Shown here piece after piece: positions 17,179 through 26,122 of a stretch of 64,000 nt of DNA. Positions within the stretch are counted from its first letter, which is position 1. Every line of letters begins with the position of its first letter. The notes under the pieces were generated by a model that saw nothing but the letters and a program-made list of their open reading frames with translations, was not told the DNA's origin and did no database searches. The stretch spans positions 310,001 through 374,000 of the forward strand of contig NZ_JFGT01000004.1 of the NCBI RefSeq assembly GCF_000599885.1, read 5' to 3'. This stretch comes from Pantoea sp. IMH. Its GTDB lineage: Bacteria; Pseudomonadota; Gammaproteobacteria; Enterobacterales; Enterobacteriaceae. The position numbers were made by a program, and so were the translations under genes.

Positions 17179-17658
17179 ATGTGCACACCCGCGCATTTAT
17201 GGCTTGAAGATGAAAACGGTTCTCCAGTTGTCGGTAGTTGTATGATGCCGCTGCGTTTAGGCTCCATTGAGCTAAAGTCATTCTCTCACGGCGTGACCAT
17301 TCCCGTTGATCCTCACTGGGGAAAACTTACCGGCACGCGTATCCACCGTCCTGTGGTGATAGTTAAGGAGTTTGACCAGACCTCGCCCGTTCTGTACCGC
17401 GCCGTTTGCGAAGGTCGTACAATGAAAAAAGCCACGCTCAAAATGTATCGCATCCTTGAGTCGGGCATTGAGGCTGAATATTTCAATATCATCCTCGAAA
17501 ATGTCAAAATCACTACGGTTTCTCCCTATCTTGCCTCCAACGGGCTAAGCAGCACGCATCTGGAAACGCTGGAAATGCGTTATGAAGCGATCGTCTGGAA
17601 GTATACGGAAGGGAATATTATCTACCGTGATACCTGGAACGATCGCGCGACGGCATAA
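17179..17658 (+). CDS. hcp: Hcp-family type VI secretion tube protein (orphan), copy A
   Basis: A 159-residue Hcp1-family protein. Hallmarks are AHLWLEDENGSPV at the N-terminus, GSIELKSFSHGVTIPVD, LTGTRIHRPVVIVKEFD, LKMYRI, EYFNIILENVKIT and the C-terminal HLETLEMRYEAIVWKYTEGNIIYRDTWNDRA. Hcp hexamers form the inner tube of the T6SS and carry small effectors. No sheath, baseplate or ATPase genes are nearby, so this is an orphan copy. The ribosome site AAGGAAATAATAGT precedes ATG 17179. It is the same length as the copy at 43446 and clearly paralogous. Confidence 0.93.
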   Translation: MCTPAHLWLEDENGSPVVGSCMMPLRLGSIELKSFSHGVTIPVDPHWGKLTGTRIHRPVVIVKEFDQTSPVLYRAVCEGRTMKKATLKMYRILESGIEAEYFNIILENVKITTVSPYLASNGLSSTHLETLEMRYEAIVWKYTEGNIIYRDTWNDRATA

Positions 17659-17862
17659 TGCCTGTCATGACACGGCGCGACATCAGGGATGTTGGGGATG
17701 AACGGAAACGGCGCTTAAAACAGAACTGCGTGTTTTTGTCACTTTTGATGACTTCTGCCGATGCCGGGCCTGACCTCTCTAAACGTCGTAAAGGGTGGGC
17801 GGCAGCTTTGCAGACAGCCGTGACCGCCTGTAAATCAGCGGCCACGATGGTGGAAGGCAGGA
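17659..17862. other. Short gap between Hcp cassette and yibF
   Basis: No supported gene. Short frames here lack homology features. The gap marks the right edge of the inserted Hcp cassette against the core gene yibF. Confidence 0.4.
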
Positions 17863-18477
17863 TCAGGACTCAGGCTGTGGAGGAACGGTCCGGGCAAAAC
17901 TTTCGCGGGCAAACATCTTATCCGCCAGTTTGACCAGCGCCGGACGCCCGACGCACCAGTTAGGCACCACGCGGCGAAAGTTCAGGAAACCGATCAGACA
18001 GGCGGTGGCGATATCGGCCAGATTAAGGGTGTCGCTGTTCAGCAGCGTGCCCTGCGCCGCCTCTTTTTCCAGCGCGTCCAGACCGCGCAGAATTTTCTCA
18101 CGCTGGCGAATAATCTGCTCTTCCATCTGTAATTCCGGCGGACGCATGCTTTCACGCACCAGAATGACGGCGGCATCGCCAATCCCATCTGCCAGCGCCT
18201 CCAGCTGCAGCACTTTTAACGCGGTCAGTTTATCTTCCGGCAGCAGCGACGGCGTCAGGCCTTCCAGCTCAAGCCTGGCGGCAATAATGTGTGATTCATA
18301 CCAGGTGCCATCCGCCATCTCCAGCGCCGGGATTTTACCCAGCGGGTTGTAGTGCGGAACCGGGCTGTCGCTGGTCCAGGGTGAGGCGTTAATAAATTCA
18401 AACGTCTGGCCCTTTTCGAGCAGGATCACCGAAATCTTGCGTACAAAAGGACTGGTATAACTGCCCACTAACTTCAT
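17863..18477 (-). CDS. yibF: Glutathione S-transferase-like protein YibF
   Basis: A 204-residue cytoplasmic GST-fold protein closely matching E. coli YibF: MKLVGSYTSPFVRKIS at the N-terminal thioredoxin-like domain, FNPLGK-type motif (HYNPLGKIPAL), and the all-helical domain with LNLADIATACLIGFLNFRRV and RESFART near the end. Physiological substrate unknown. Single gene, upstream relative to its direction of the fdhE end. Confidence 0.95.
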   Translation of the reverse strand: MKLVGSYTSPFVRKISVILLEKGQTFEFINASPWTSDSPVPHYNPLGKIPALEMADGTWYESHIIAARLELEGLTPSLLPEDKLTALKVLQLEALADGIGDAAVILVRESMRPPELQMEEQIIRQREKILRGLDALEKEAAQGTLLNSDTLNLADIATACLIGFLNFRRVVPNWCVGRPALVKLADKMFARESFARTVPPQPES

Positions 18478-18551
18478 GCCACATTCTCCCCTGAAGGCCG
18501 GTCAGTCCAGCCTGCTGCAATAGTAAAGGCGGAGGTGCCTCCGCCCTGTTG

Positions 18552-19478
18552 TTACTCTCCCGGAAACAGGAAAGGGTTAAGGCTGCTGCGGGAAAAGCCT
18601 TCCTGCTCCATGCGGGCATCCAGCACCAGCGAAGCAAGGTCATCAGCGACCGGCTCCACCGCCGGATCTTTCTCCTGATAAAGCATTTTCAGATAGGTGC
18701 CGCAGTCGCCGCAGCTTTCAGTCTTGATGGGCGCCGTTTCGCTGTCCAGTGACCAGTAATGTAAATCACGCGTCTGTTCACAGTTACTGCATTTGGACCG
18801 CACGACGTGCCACTCGCTCTCGCACAGATTACAGTGCAGATAGCGTAAACCGCCATTTTCCATGCCCATATGGATGGTGCTGGAAACCGGTACGCTGCCG
18901 CAAACCGGGCAGAACTGCCGCTGTTCACCGTATTCAGCGCGGGCTTTACCGGGGATCAGCGCCGCCATCTGTGCCCAGTAAACGGAGAGCGCCGCCCAGA
19001 TAAAGGGCGATTTATCGCTGCTGACCTGGGCAAAATCATTATTAAACAGCGCCTCCGCCATTGCCTCCAGTTCCGGCGCGGAGGCCTTCTCCAGATTTTC
19101 CAGCACCGCCAGCGCCTGGCCGGACATCTCCGGCTTCATTTCAGCAATGAGGGAATGCAGCAGCCGCTGCCAGTGCGGATCGCGCGGCAGCGTATGGATA
19201 TCCAGCGGCGGCTTGCCAAGAGGGGCGGTCTCCACCAGACGGGCGTAGAGATCCATCTGCAACGGGTGATCGTAAAGCACGATCTCCTGAGCGCTGGCGA
19301 CCACGGCGGCAAAGCGCAGATAGTCGCCCAGCGGATTTTTATCGGCCAGCTGCCGTAGTCGCGCGGCGCGGCGGCTGTATAAATTTTTCAGCCTGGGGAA
19401 AAGTAACGGCGGAATCATCTCCGCCGTTGTTTTGTCGCTTTTCTCCAGCTGTTCCTGCGGGATTATGCGAATAGTCAT
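18552..19478 (-). CDS. fdhE: Formate dehydrogenase accessory protein FdhE
   Basis: A 308-residue cytoplasmic protein needed for maturation of respiratory formate dehydrogenases (iron-binding rubredoxin-like). Four Cys pairs are present: CPVCGS, CNLCE, CSNCE and CGDCG (about 190-275), then the conserved tail [26 protein letters not shown]. The ATG at 19478 is chosen because it matches the E. coli N-terminus and overlaps the fdoI stop (ATGA); the frame is open further upstream. Last gene of fdoGHI-fdhE. Confidence 0.96.
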   Translation of the reverse strand: MTIRIIPQEQLEKSDKTTAEMIPPLLFPRLKNLYSRRAARLRQLADKNPLGDYLRFAAVVASAQEIVLYDHPLQMDLYARLVETAPLGKPPLDIHTLPRDPHWQRLLHSLIAEMKPEMSGQALAVLENLEKASAPELEAMAEALFNNDFAQVSSDKSPFIWAALSVYWAQMAALIPGKARAEYGEQRQFCPVCGSVPVSSTIHMGMENGGLRYLHCNLCESEWHVVRSKCSNCEQTRDLHYWSLDSETAPIKTESCGDCGTYLKMLYQEKDPAVEPVADDLASLVLDARMEQEGFSRSSLNPFLFPGE

Positions 19479-20128
19479 CAGGGACGTTTTTCCTGTTGTT
19501 TCGGGCGGCTCTGCTGTTCGCGAACGGCACGATACCAGCGCGGATGGTGCTTTTCCGCCCACGCGGCCGGCACCCAGCCTTCCACCATCGCGGTAATGGT
19601 TCCCTTCACCCAGAGTGCGGCGTAGACGTGAACCATAATAACGATGATTAAAGCCACCGCCGAAACGGAGTGCACAACCAGCGCAAGGCGAATAACCGGG
19701 ATGGCAAAGGCATCGGCAAACCAGGGGCGCCAGATGACAATGCCGCTAGCCAGCAACAGCAATAAGCTGAAGATAGCTGCCCAGAATACGCACTTCTGTC
19801 CGAAATTATAGCGCCCGGTATCGCCCACTTCCTCGTTCAGGGCAATTTTATGGATATTCTTTGCCCAGATCAGGTCTTCGCGGTCGACCAGGTTATGTTT
19901 CCAGTAGCGGAAAAACATCAACAGGAAGGCGATAAACATCACCACGCCCACGTAAGGATGCAGCAGGCGCGCCAGCTGCGGCGTGCCCAGCACGTTCATC
20001 AGCCAGTTCAGCGAGGGAAAGAAAAATCCCAGTCCGCTGAAGGCGGCAAAGATAAAGCAGAGCGCCACGATCCAGTGATTAATGCGCTCCGGGGCGCTGT
20101 AGCGTTGAATACGATCGCGCTTTTTCAT
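19478..20128 (-). CDS. fdoI: Formate dehydrogenase-O cytochrome b556 subunit
   Basis: Inner-membrane dihaem gamma subunit of 216 residues that passes electrons from the beta subunit to quinone. Four hydrophobic segments with haem-ligand His candidates in [19 protein letters not shown] and [25 protein letters not shown] are seen, as in E. coli FdoI. The start overlaps the fdoH stop (ATGA at 20125-20128) and the end overlaps fdhE, indicating translational coupling. Confidence 0.95.
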   Translation of the reverse strand: MKKRDRIQRYSAPERINHWIVALCFIFAAFSGLGFFFPSLNWLMNVLGTPQLARLLHPYVGVVMFIAFLLMFFRYWKHNLVDREDLIWAKNIHKIALNEEVGDTGRYNFGQKCVFWAAIFSLLLLLASGIVIWRPWFADAFAIPVIRLALVVHSVSAVALIIVIMVHVYAALWVKGTITAMVEGWVPAAWAEKHHPRWYRAVREQQSRPKQQEKRP

Positions 20129-21018
20129 TTTTCCTCCTCCTTGCCGTGCTGCTCATCTTCCTCTTCCACCCGGTTTGGTCCGACGCCGACATAATGGAAC
20201 AGACTGGCGGCGAAGGTTGCCGCAAAGCCTACGGCGGCCAGCGGTTTCCAGATCCCTTTCCAGAAAGTGACCGCCGGACTGATCTGAGGATCCACTGGCA
20301 GGCCGTGGTAAAGCTGCGGCTTGTCCGCGTGGTGAAGAACATACATCACGTGCGTCCCGCCCACACCTTGTGGATCGTACAGCCCTGCATGGTCGTAGCC
20401 GCGGCTTTTCAGTTCGCTGATGCGCTCCGCCGCCAGCTGCTTCATATCCGCTTTGCTGCCAAAGTGGATAGCGCCGGTCGGGCAGGTTTTAACGCAGGCC
20501 GGTTCCTGGCCGACGCTGACGCGATCGACACAGAGCGTACATTTGTAGGCGCGGTTATCGTCTTTATTCAGCCGGGGAACGTTAAAAGGGCAGCCCGCAA
20601 TGCAGTAGCCGCAGCCAATACAGTGCTCCGACTGGAAGTCCACGATGCCGTTGGCGTACTGAATAATGGCCCCTTCCGCCGGGCAGGCTTTCAGACAGCC
20701 CGGATCGGCGCAGTGCATACAGCCATCCTTACGGATAAGCCACTCCAGCCTGCCGTTCTCCTCCACCTCAGAGAAACGCATCACCGTCCAGGATTTCGCG
20801 GTCAGATCGAGCGGATTGTCGTAAACCCCGGCGTTGTAGCCCACCTCATCCCTGATGTCGTTCCATTCTGAACAGGCGACCTGGCAGCCCTTGCAGCCGA
20901 TGCAGGTGGTCACGTCGATAAGCTTCGCCACCTCCTGCTGATGGTTACGGGCCTGCGGAGCGGGCGTGAAGCCGTTTGTCGCGGAGCGACGGATAATGTC
21001 TTGTGATTGATAAGTCAT
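20125..21018 (-). CDS. fdoH: Formate dehydrogenase-O iron-sulfur subunit
   Basis: Beta subunit of 297 residues that carries four [4Fe-4S] clusters. Cys motifs [37 protein letters not shown] and CTLCVDR...[10 protein letters not shown] are visible in order. A single C-terminal membrane helix (about 255-278) anchors it on the periplasmic side with FdoG. Starts 12 nt after fdoG. Confidence 0.96.
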   Translation of the reverse strand: MTYQSQDIIRRSATNGFTPAPQARNHQQEVAKLIDVTTCIGCKGCQVACSEWNDIRDEVGYNAGVYDNPLDLTAKSWTVMRFSEVEENGRLEWLIRKDGCMHCADPGCLKACPAEGAIIQYANGIVDFQSEHCIGCGYCIAGCPFNVPRLNKDDNRAYKCTLCVDRVSVGQEPACVKTCPTGAIHFGSKADMKQLAAERISELKSRGYDHAGLYDPQGVGGTHVMYVLHHADKPQLYHGLPVDPQISPAVTFWKGIWKPLAAVGFAATFAASLFHYVGVGPNRVEEEDEQHGKEEEK

Positions 21019-21030
21019 AATCGGTCTCCG

Positions 21031-24000
21031 TTACACCTTTTCCACGTTAACCAGAAACGCCTTGAACTCGGGCGTCTGCGCATTGGCATCGCCCACCGAC
21101 GGGGAGAGGGTATTGGCTAAAAAGCCCTTACGCGCTGCGCCTTCGAAGCCCCAGTGGCAGGGAATACCGATGGTGTCCACCGCTTTGCCATCAATGGTCA
21201 GCCTTTTCAGTCGCTTAGTCACGACCGCCTTCGCTTTGATGTAGCCGCGTTTTGAGCTGACTTTCACGCTGTCGCCTGCCTGAATACCTTTCTCTTCGGC
21301 CAGCTGGCTGCCGATTTCGACAAACTGCTCCGGCTGAGCGATGGCGTTCAGCAGCGCGTGTTTGGTCCAGTGGCGGAACAGCTCGGTAATCGAGTACGTT
21401 GTGGCAACAAAGGGGAAGTCGTCGGCGCGTCCCAGCGCGGCCGCATCGCGTTTGAAAAGCCGCGCCACCGGACTGTAGATCGTTTCCGGATGCAGCGGAT
21501 TTGTGCCGGTCGGGCTCTCTGAGGGCTCGTAGTGCTCCGGGAATGGCCCATCGGCGAGTTTATCCGGCGCGTAGAGATGACCCAGCCCGTCAGGCAGCAT
21601 GATAAACGGCCCGGCGTTTTTCTCTGGCGCTGCGGTGATGGGGTAGTCCGGAACGTCGATACCTTCCCAGCGCTGACCGGTCCACTCAATCAGCTTGCGC
21701 TTCGCATCCCAGGCTTTCCCCTGCGGATCGGCGGAGGCGCGGTTATACATGATGCGGCGGTTGAGCGGCCATGCCCACGCCCAGTTGTTGATCGCACCTA
21801 ATCCTGATGGATCGGCATTATCGCGACGCGCCATCTGGTTACCTGCTGCCGTCCAGCTTCCGCAATAAATCCAGCAGGCGCTGGCGGTGCTGCCATCATC
21901 GCGCAGCTGGGCGAATGAGCTGAGCTGCTCGCCTTTTTTCAGCACAAGCTTGCCCTGTTCATAAAAGATATCGGTCAGCGCGCTGCCGTTATTCTCGCGG
22001 GCAACTTCTTCCGGCGCGGGTGATGAGGGATCGCTGTAGTCCCACTGCATCGCCAGCAGGGGTTCCGGCGCAACGCCGCCTTCCTGCCGGTAAAGCTCGC
22101 GCAGGCGCAGAAAGATATTCCCCAGAATTTTACCGTCATGCAGGGCTTCGCCTGGCGGATTAGCCGCGGCCCAGTGCCACTGCAGACAGCGGGCGGAGTT
22201 CGCCACCGATCCTTCCTCTTCAGCAAAACAGGAGGAGGGCAGCCGGAACACCTCCGTCTGGATGCTGGCCGGGTCCACGTCGTTGAATTCGCCATGATTC
22301 TGCCAGAAGCTGGCGGTTTCGGTGCTGAGGGGATCAATGACCACCATATATTTCAGCTGCGAAAAGGCGCGGAACGCTTTGTTTTTATCAGGGAAGGCGG
22401 CAAGCGGATTAAAGCCCTGGATGAGGTAACCGTTAAATTTCCCCTCAACCATCATGTCGGCCTGGGTCAGACAGTCATAATTCTTGTCCCATTTCGGCAA
22501 CCAGTCGAAGCCCCAGCTGTTCTCCTTCTGCGCCTTGTCGCCATAGAAGCTTTTCAGCAGGCTGACGGCAAATTTTGAGGTGTTCTGCCAGTAGTTCACC
22601 TGATCGGGCAGCAGGGAGACAGGTGTTGTCTGCTGCAGCCAGCTCTCCAGCGTGGTTTGCTTTTCTGAAGGCAGCGTCAGATACCCAGGCAGGCTCTGTG
22701 AGAGCAGGCCGAGATCGGTAAAGCCCTGCACGTTTGAGTGGCCGCGCAGCGCGTTGATACCGCCGCCGATCATACCGATGTTGCCCAAAAGCAGCTGTAT
22801 CATGGCGGCAGTGCGGATAACCTGTGCACCGTTAGTATGATGCGTCCAGCCCAGCGCATAAAGAATGCTCGTGGTCCGGTCAGGCGTGCTGGTGGAGGCG
22901 AGATGCTGACAAACGTTCAGGAAATCGTCTTTTGCCGTACCGCAAAGCCGGCTTACCATCTCCGGCGTGTAGCGGCTGGCGTGCGCCTTCAGCAAATTCC
23001 AGACGCAGCGGGGGTGAGTCAGCGTCTCGTCGCGGCGCGCAAAGCCCTGTTCATCCCGTTCATACTGCCAGCCTGCCTTATCATAGGAGCGCGTCTCTTT
23101 ATCGTACCCGCTGAACAGACCTTCGCTGAAACTGTATCCTTCGCCGACGATAAGCGTGGCGTTGGTATAAGCCTTTACATACTCATGCTGCACACGATCG
23201 TGTTCAAGCAGATAGTTTACGATGCCCATCAGGAAGGCGGCATCGCTGCCGGCACGGATCGGCGCATAGAAATCTGCCGTAGAGGCCGTGCGGTTGAAGC
23301 GGGGATCGACAACCAGAATTTTCGCCCGGTTGTGCTTTTTCGCCTCCATCACCCACTTAAAACCTACCGGGTGCGCCTCTGCCGGATTGCTGCCCATAAT
23401 CAGGATCACATCGGCATTTTTAATGTCGGTCCAGTTATTGGTCATGGCACCACGACCAAAGCTGGGCGCCAGGCCCGCCACGGTGGAGCCGTGACAGAGC
23501 CTTGCCTGGTTCTCAAGCGCCAGCATGCCCAGCGCGCGGGCAAATTTCTGATCGAGCAGGCCGGTTTCGTTGCTGGCCGCCGAGGAACAGAGCATTCCGG
23601 TAGTTAACCAGCGGTTAACCGTGGTGCCCTGCGCGTTTTTCTGCTGAAAGTTGGCATCGCGATCGTCCTTCATCAGACGCGCAATGCGGTTAAAGGCGTC
23701 ATCCCAGCTGATGCGTTGCCATTTATCTGAACCGGGCGCGCGGTATTCGGGATACTTCAGCCGCTGCTCGCTGTGGATAAAGTCCAGCACGCCAGCCCCT
23801 TTCGGACAGAGTGAACCGCGGCTCACCGGATGGTCCGGATCGCCTTCGATATGGTAAATCGAGGAGGTCACATTCTTTGCGCCATCGCCCAGGCTGTAAA
23901 TCAGCATGCCGCAGCCGACAGAACAATAGGTACAGTTGTTACGGGTTTCTTTGCTGCGGAGTAGTTTATATTCGCGGGTCGATCCTGAAGCAGTCAGCGG

Positions 24001-24093
24001 GGTAAAACCGAGTAAAGCTAAAGAGGTTCCTGCCATGCCGCCTGCACAGATCTTAAAAAAGCTACGTCTGTTCATTTGCATTTTTTTGCTCAC
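21031..24093 (-). CDS. fdoG: Formate dehydrogenase-O catalytic subunit, cysteine form
   Basis: Molybdopterin (MGD) alpha subunit oxidising formate in the periplasm. A twin-arginine signal (MNRRSFFKICAGGMAG) is followed by the [4Fe-4S] motif CTYCSVGCG and the full FdoG sequence to DANAQTPEFKAFLVNVEKV. At the position of E. coli Sec196 (NQARV-Sec-HG) it has NQARLCHG, with TGT at 23494-23496 instead of the UGA selenocysteine codon. It is therefore one continuous frame and needs no SelB/SECIS. The start is placed at GTG 24093 with an AGGAAAGGA site, giving 1020 residues; ATG 24081 is the start aligned with E. coli. Confidence 0.95.
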   Translation of the reverse strand: MSKKMQMNRRSFFKICAGGMAGTSLALLGFTPLTASGSTREYKLLRSKETRNNCTYCSVGCGMLIYSLGDGAKNVTSSIYHIEGDPDHPVSRGSLCPKGAGVLDFIHSEQRLKYPEYRAPGSDKWQRISWDDAFNRIARLMKDDRDANFQQKNAQGTTVNRWLTTGMLCSSAASNETGLLDQKFARALGMLALENQARLCHGSTVAGLAPSFGRGAMTNNWTDIKNADVILIMGSNPAEAHPVGFKWVMEAKKHNRAKILVVDPRFNRTASTADFYAPIRAGSDAAFLMGIVNYLLEHDRVQHEYVKAYTNATLIVGEGYSFSEGLFSGYDKETRSYDKAGWQYERDEQGFARRDETLTHPRCVWNLLKAHASRYTPEMVSRLCGTAKDDFLNVCQHLASTSTPDRTTSILYALGWTHHTNGAQVIRTAAMIQLLLGNIGMIGGGINALRGHSNVQGFTDLGLLSQSLPGYLTLPSEKQTTLESWLQQTTPVSLLPDQVNYWQNTSKFAVSLLKSFYGDKAQKENSWGFDWLPKWDKNYDCLTQADMMVEGKFNGYLIQGFNPLAAFPDKNKAFRAFSQLKYMVVIDPLSTETASFWQNHGEFNDVDPASIQTEVFRLPSSCFAEEEGSVANSARCLQWHWAAANPPGEALHDGKILGNIFLRLRELYRQEGGVAPEPLLAMQWDYSDPSSPAPEEVARENNGSALTDIFYEQGKLVLKKGEQLSSFAQLRDDGSTASACWIYCGSWTAAGNQMARRDNADPSGLGAINNWAWAWPLNRRIMYNRASADPQGKAWDAKRKLIEWTGQRWEGIDVPDYPITAAPEKNAGPFIMLPDGLGHLYAPDKLADGPFPEHYEPSESPTGTNPLHPETIYSPVARLFKRDAAALGRADDFPFVATTYSITELFRHWTKHALLNAIAQPEQFVEIGSQLAEEKGIQAGDSVKVSSKRGYIKAKAVVTKRLKRLTIDGKAVDTIGIPCHWGFEGAARKGFLANTLSPSVGDANAQTPEFKAFLVNVEKV

Positions 24094-24403
24094 ATTCCTT
24101 TCCTGGAAGCGCGCAAAATAGCAGCCTGTGGCGGGCCTGATTTGACAGTCATCAATAAACAGGACGTTAGTCAGCAAATTTTTAACAATTTAACCACTTC
24201 GGAGTAGCTTTTATCAGACATGACATTACATTCCCGGTGCGTAGGCTGCCGGCCGCCGGGAGTAAGGGCTTATTCCGCCATTAAGGACACTATTTATTTT
24301 TGCGGTGAGGCGGACAGAGGTTCAGAATTACGGCCATGTATACTGGCCGTGCTGAAAAACGATGACTGATATCCCGGTGCGGTATGACGGATGGTGAAAC
24401 GTA
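24094..24403. promoter_or_regulatory. Divergent fdoG / fdhD promoter region
   Basis: A 310-bp gap between divergent formate dehydrogenase genes. It should hold both promoters; no operator was identified with confidence. Confidence 0.45.
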
Positions 24404-25216
24404 ATGAAAAGCAGTGAGAACAGAGAAGCATTACCGGGAGTAAGCCGGGCGCAGGTAACGCAGCGCGGGGCGCTGGGCGAACCTCAGGATGACTGGCTGG
24501 CGGAGGAGGTGCCGGTTGCGCTGGTCTATAACGGTATTTCTCACGTAGTAATGATGGCGACGCCAAAAGATCTGGAGGCGTTCGCCATCGGCTTTTCGCT
24601 CTCAGAAGGCATTATCGCGTCGCCTGCCGATATCTACGGCATTGATATTCACTCCTCCTGTGGCGGCATTGAAGTGCAGGTGGAGCTCTCCAGCCGTCGT
24701 TTTATGGGCCTGAAGGAGCAGCGACGCGCCATGGCCGGACGCACCGGCTGCGGCGTCTGCGGCGTTGAGCAGCTTGCTGAAATCGGCAAACCGATCGTAC
24801 CGCTGCCCTTTACCCAGACCTTCGATCTGGCAACGCTGGATATTGCGCTTAACCAGTTAAAAAGTTTTCAGCCGGTTGGACAATTGACCGGCTGCACCCA
24901 TGCCGCGGCATGGATAACGCCTGAAGGTACGCTTGCCGGTGGCTGCGAGGATGTGGGCCGCCACGTGGCGCTGGATAAGCTGCTGGGCCTGAGAAGCGGT
25001 CAGCCAGAGTGGCAGCAGGGCGCGGTGCTGGTTTCCAGCCGGGCGAGCTATGAGATGGTGCAGAAATCCGCCATGTGCGGCGTGGAGATCCTGTTTGCCG
25101 TTTCCGCCGCCACCAGGCTGGCGGTTGAGGTGGCTGAGCGCAGCAACCTGACGCTGGTCGGGTTCAGCAAGCCCGGACGCGCCACGATCTATACGCATCC
25201 GCAGCGGCTGGTTTAA
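24404..25216 (+). CDS. fdhD: Sulfurtransferase FdhD for formate dehydrogenase
   Basis: Transfers sulfur from IscS to the molybdenum cofactor of formate dehydrogenases, required for activity. The 270-residue protein has the catalytic CxxC loop at Cys116 and Cys119 ([11 protein letters not shown]), [35 protein letters not shown] and the C-terminal [17 protein letters not shown], matching E. coli FdhD. Divergent from the fdo operon, as in E. coli. Presence of FdhD and FdhE with the Cys-type FdoG suggests a working enzyme. Confidence 0.96.
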   Translation: MKSSENREALPGVSRAQVTQRGALGEPQDDWLAEEVPVALVYNGISHVVMMATPKDLEAFAIGFSLSEGIIASPADIYGIDIHSSCGGIEVQVELSSRRFMGLKEQRRAMAGRTGCGVCGVEQLAEIGKPIVPLPFTQTFDLATLDIALNQLKSFQPVGQLTGCTHAAAWITPEGTLAGGCEDVGRHVALDKLLGLRSGQPEWQQGAVLVSSRASYEMVQKSAMCGVEILFAVSAATRLAVEVAERSNLTLVGFSKPGRATIYTHPQRLV

Positions 25217-25296
25217 AGCATCACATTTTTGACAGCCAGTGTGTCGGGAAAACACGCCAGCCCCAGATTGGTGGCAAACGTCAAGGGACGGGGAAT

Positions 25297-25331
25297 AAAG
25301 CGTCCCGCGGCAGGAGAACGCGGGACGCTTT
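25297..25331. terminator. Bidirectional terminator fdhD / PTS operon
   Basis: AAAGCGTCCCGCG (25297-25309) pairs with CGCGGGACGCTTT (25319-25331), a perfect 13-bp stem with a 9-nt loop. It lies between convergent fdhD and the epimerase gene. T tracts are short in both directions. Confidence 0.75.
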
Positions 25332-25416
25332 GACAGGGAGTGATGCTTTTACCCCTTTACGGGCAATCTCTTTTTCCGGCACAGATAGTTAGTCAACAAA
25401 ACCGGCCAGCCTGTTT

Positions 25417-26097
25417 CTATGCAGCGGTCGTTTCACGACTGAAGTTAGCTTCCATTTTTGCCCACGCCTCGTTCATCTCTTCCGCAAGGCTGAACAGTCC
25501 GGAAGTCCCGACGATAAATACTTCCACGCCCGACGCCGCAATCTGTTTAAAGGTGCGGGCGTTACAGGAGCCATCAATTTCGGTCAGATAATGCCAGCCA
25601 TGCTGTTCGCGCATCCGGATTAGCTGACGAATTTTATCCAGCGTTTGTGGAATAAATTGCTGACCGGCAAAGCCGGGATCGACAGACATTACCGTCACTT
25701 TATCCAGCAGATGAGCATATTCATTAATCGCTTCCGCTGGCGTGGCCGGATTCAGCACCACGCCACACCGCCTTCCTGCCGCTTTAATTTGCATCAGCAG
25801 ACGAAATATTTTGTTATTCGCCGTCTCGGGATGAAAGCTGATAATATCGGCACCGGCATCAATACACATCGGGATAATATCTTCCGGATGATTCACCATC
25901 AGATGCACATCAATGGGCACATCAGTTATTTTCCGCAGATTTTCAATAAAGAAGGGCGACAGTGTAATATTTCTCACATAGCTGCCGTCCATAATATCCA
26001 CGTGATAAAACGCGGCTCTATTATTCATCGCCTCTATCTGTTCACGAAAGCGGGTTAAATCCATACACATCAGTGAAGGTGAGAATTTTGCATTCAT
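25417..26097 (-). CDS. Ketose-phosphate 3-epimerase (AlsE/Rpe family)
   Basis: A 226-residue TIM-barrel epimerase closer to D-allulose-6-phosphate 3-epimerase AlsE than to Rpe: FSPSLMCMDLTRF, YHVDIMDGSYV, TLSPFFIENL, MSVDPGFAGQQFI and EIDGSCN...GVEVFIVGTSGLF. Metal and catalytic residues (His and Asp in HVDIMDG, the second Asp in EIDGS, and the His in HLMV) are present. Last gene of a PTS operon (EIIA, EIIB, EIIC), so it likely epimerises the phosphorylated ketose delivered by that transporter. The identity of the sugar is not evident. Confidence 0.85.
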   Translation of the reverse strand: MNAKFSPSLMCMDLTRFREQIEAMNNRAAFYHVDIMDGSYVRNITLSPFFIENLRKITDVPIDVHLMVNHPEDIIPMCIDAGADIISFHPETANNKIFRLLMQIKAAGRRCGVVLNPATPAEAINEYAHLLDKVTVMSVDPGFAGQQFIPQTLDKIRQLIRMREQHGWHYLTEIDGSCNARTFKQIAASGVEVFIVGTSGLFSLAEEMNEAWAKMEANFSRETTAA

Positions 26098-26122
26098 ATG
26101 ATTTTCCTGTGCTCAGGCAGCC

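Noticed and set aside
17658-17933. 91-codon plus frame after Hcp copy A
   Set aside because: It overlaps the end of yibF in antisense and has no motif or credible ribosome site.
22738-23607. Plus-strand frame of 289 codons over fdoG
   Set aside because: Antisense to the molybdopterin subunit and without protein-like motifs.
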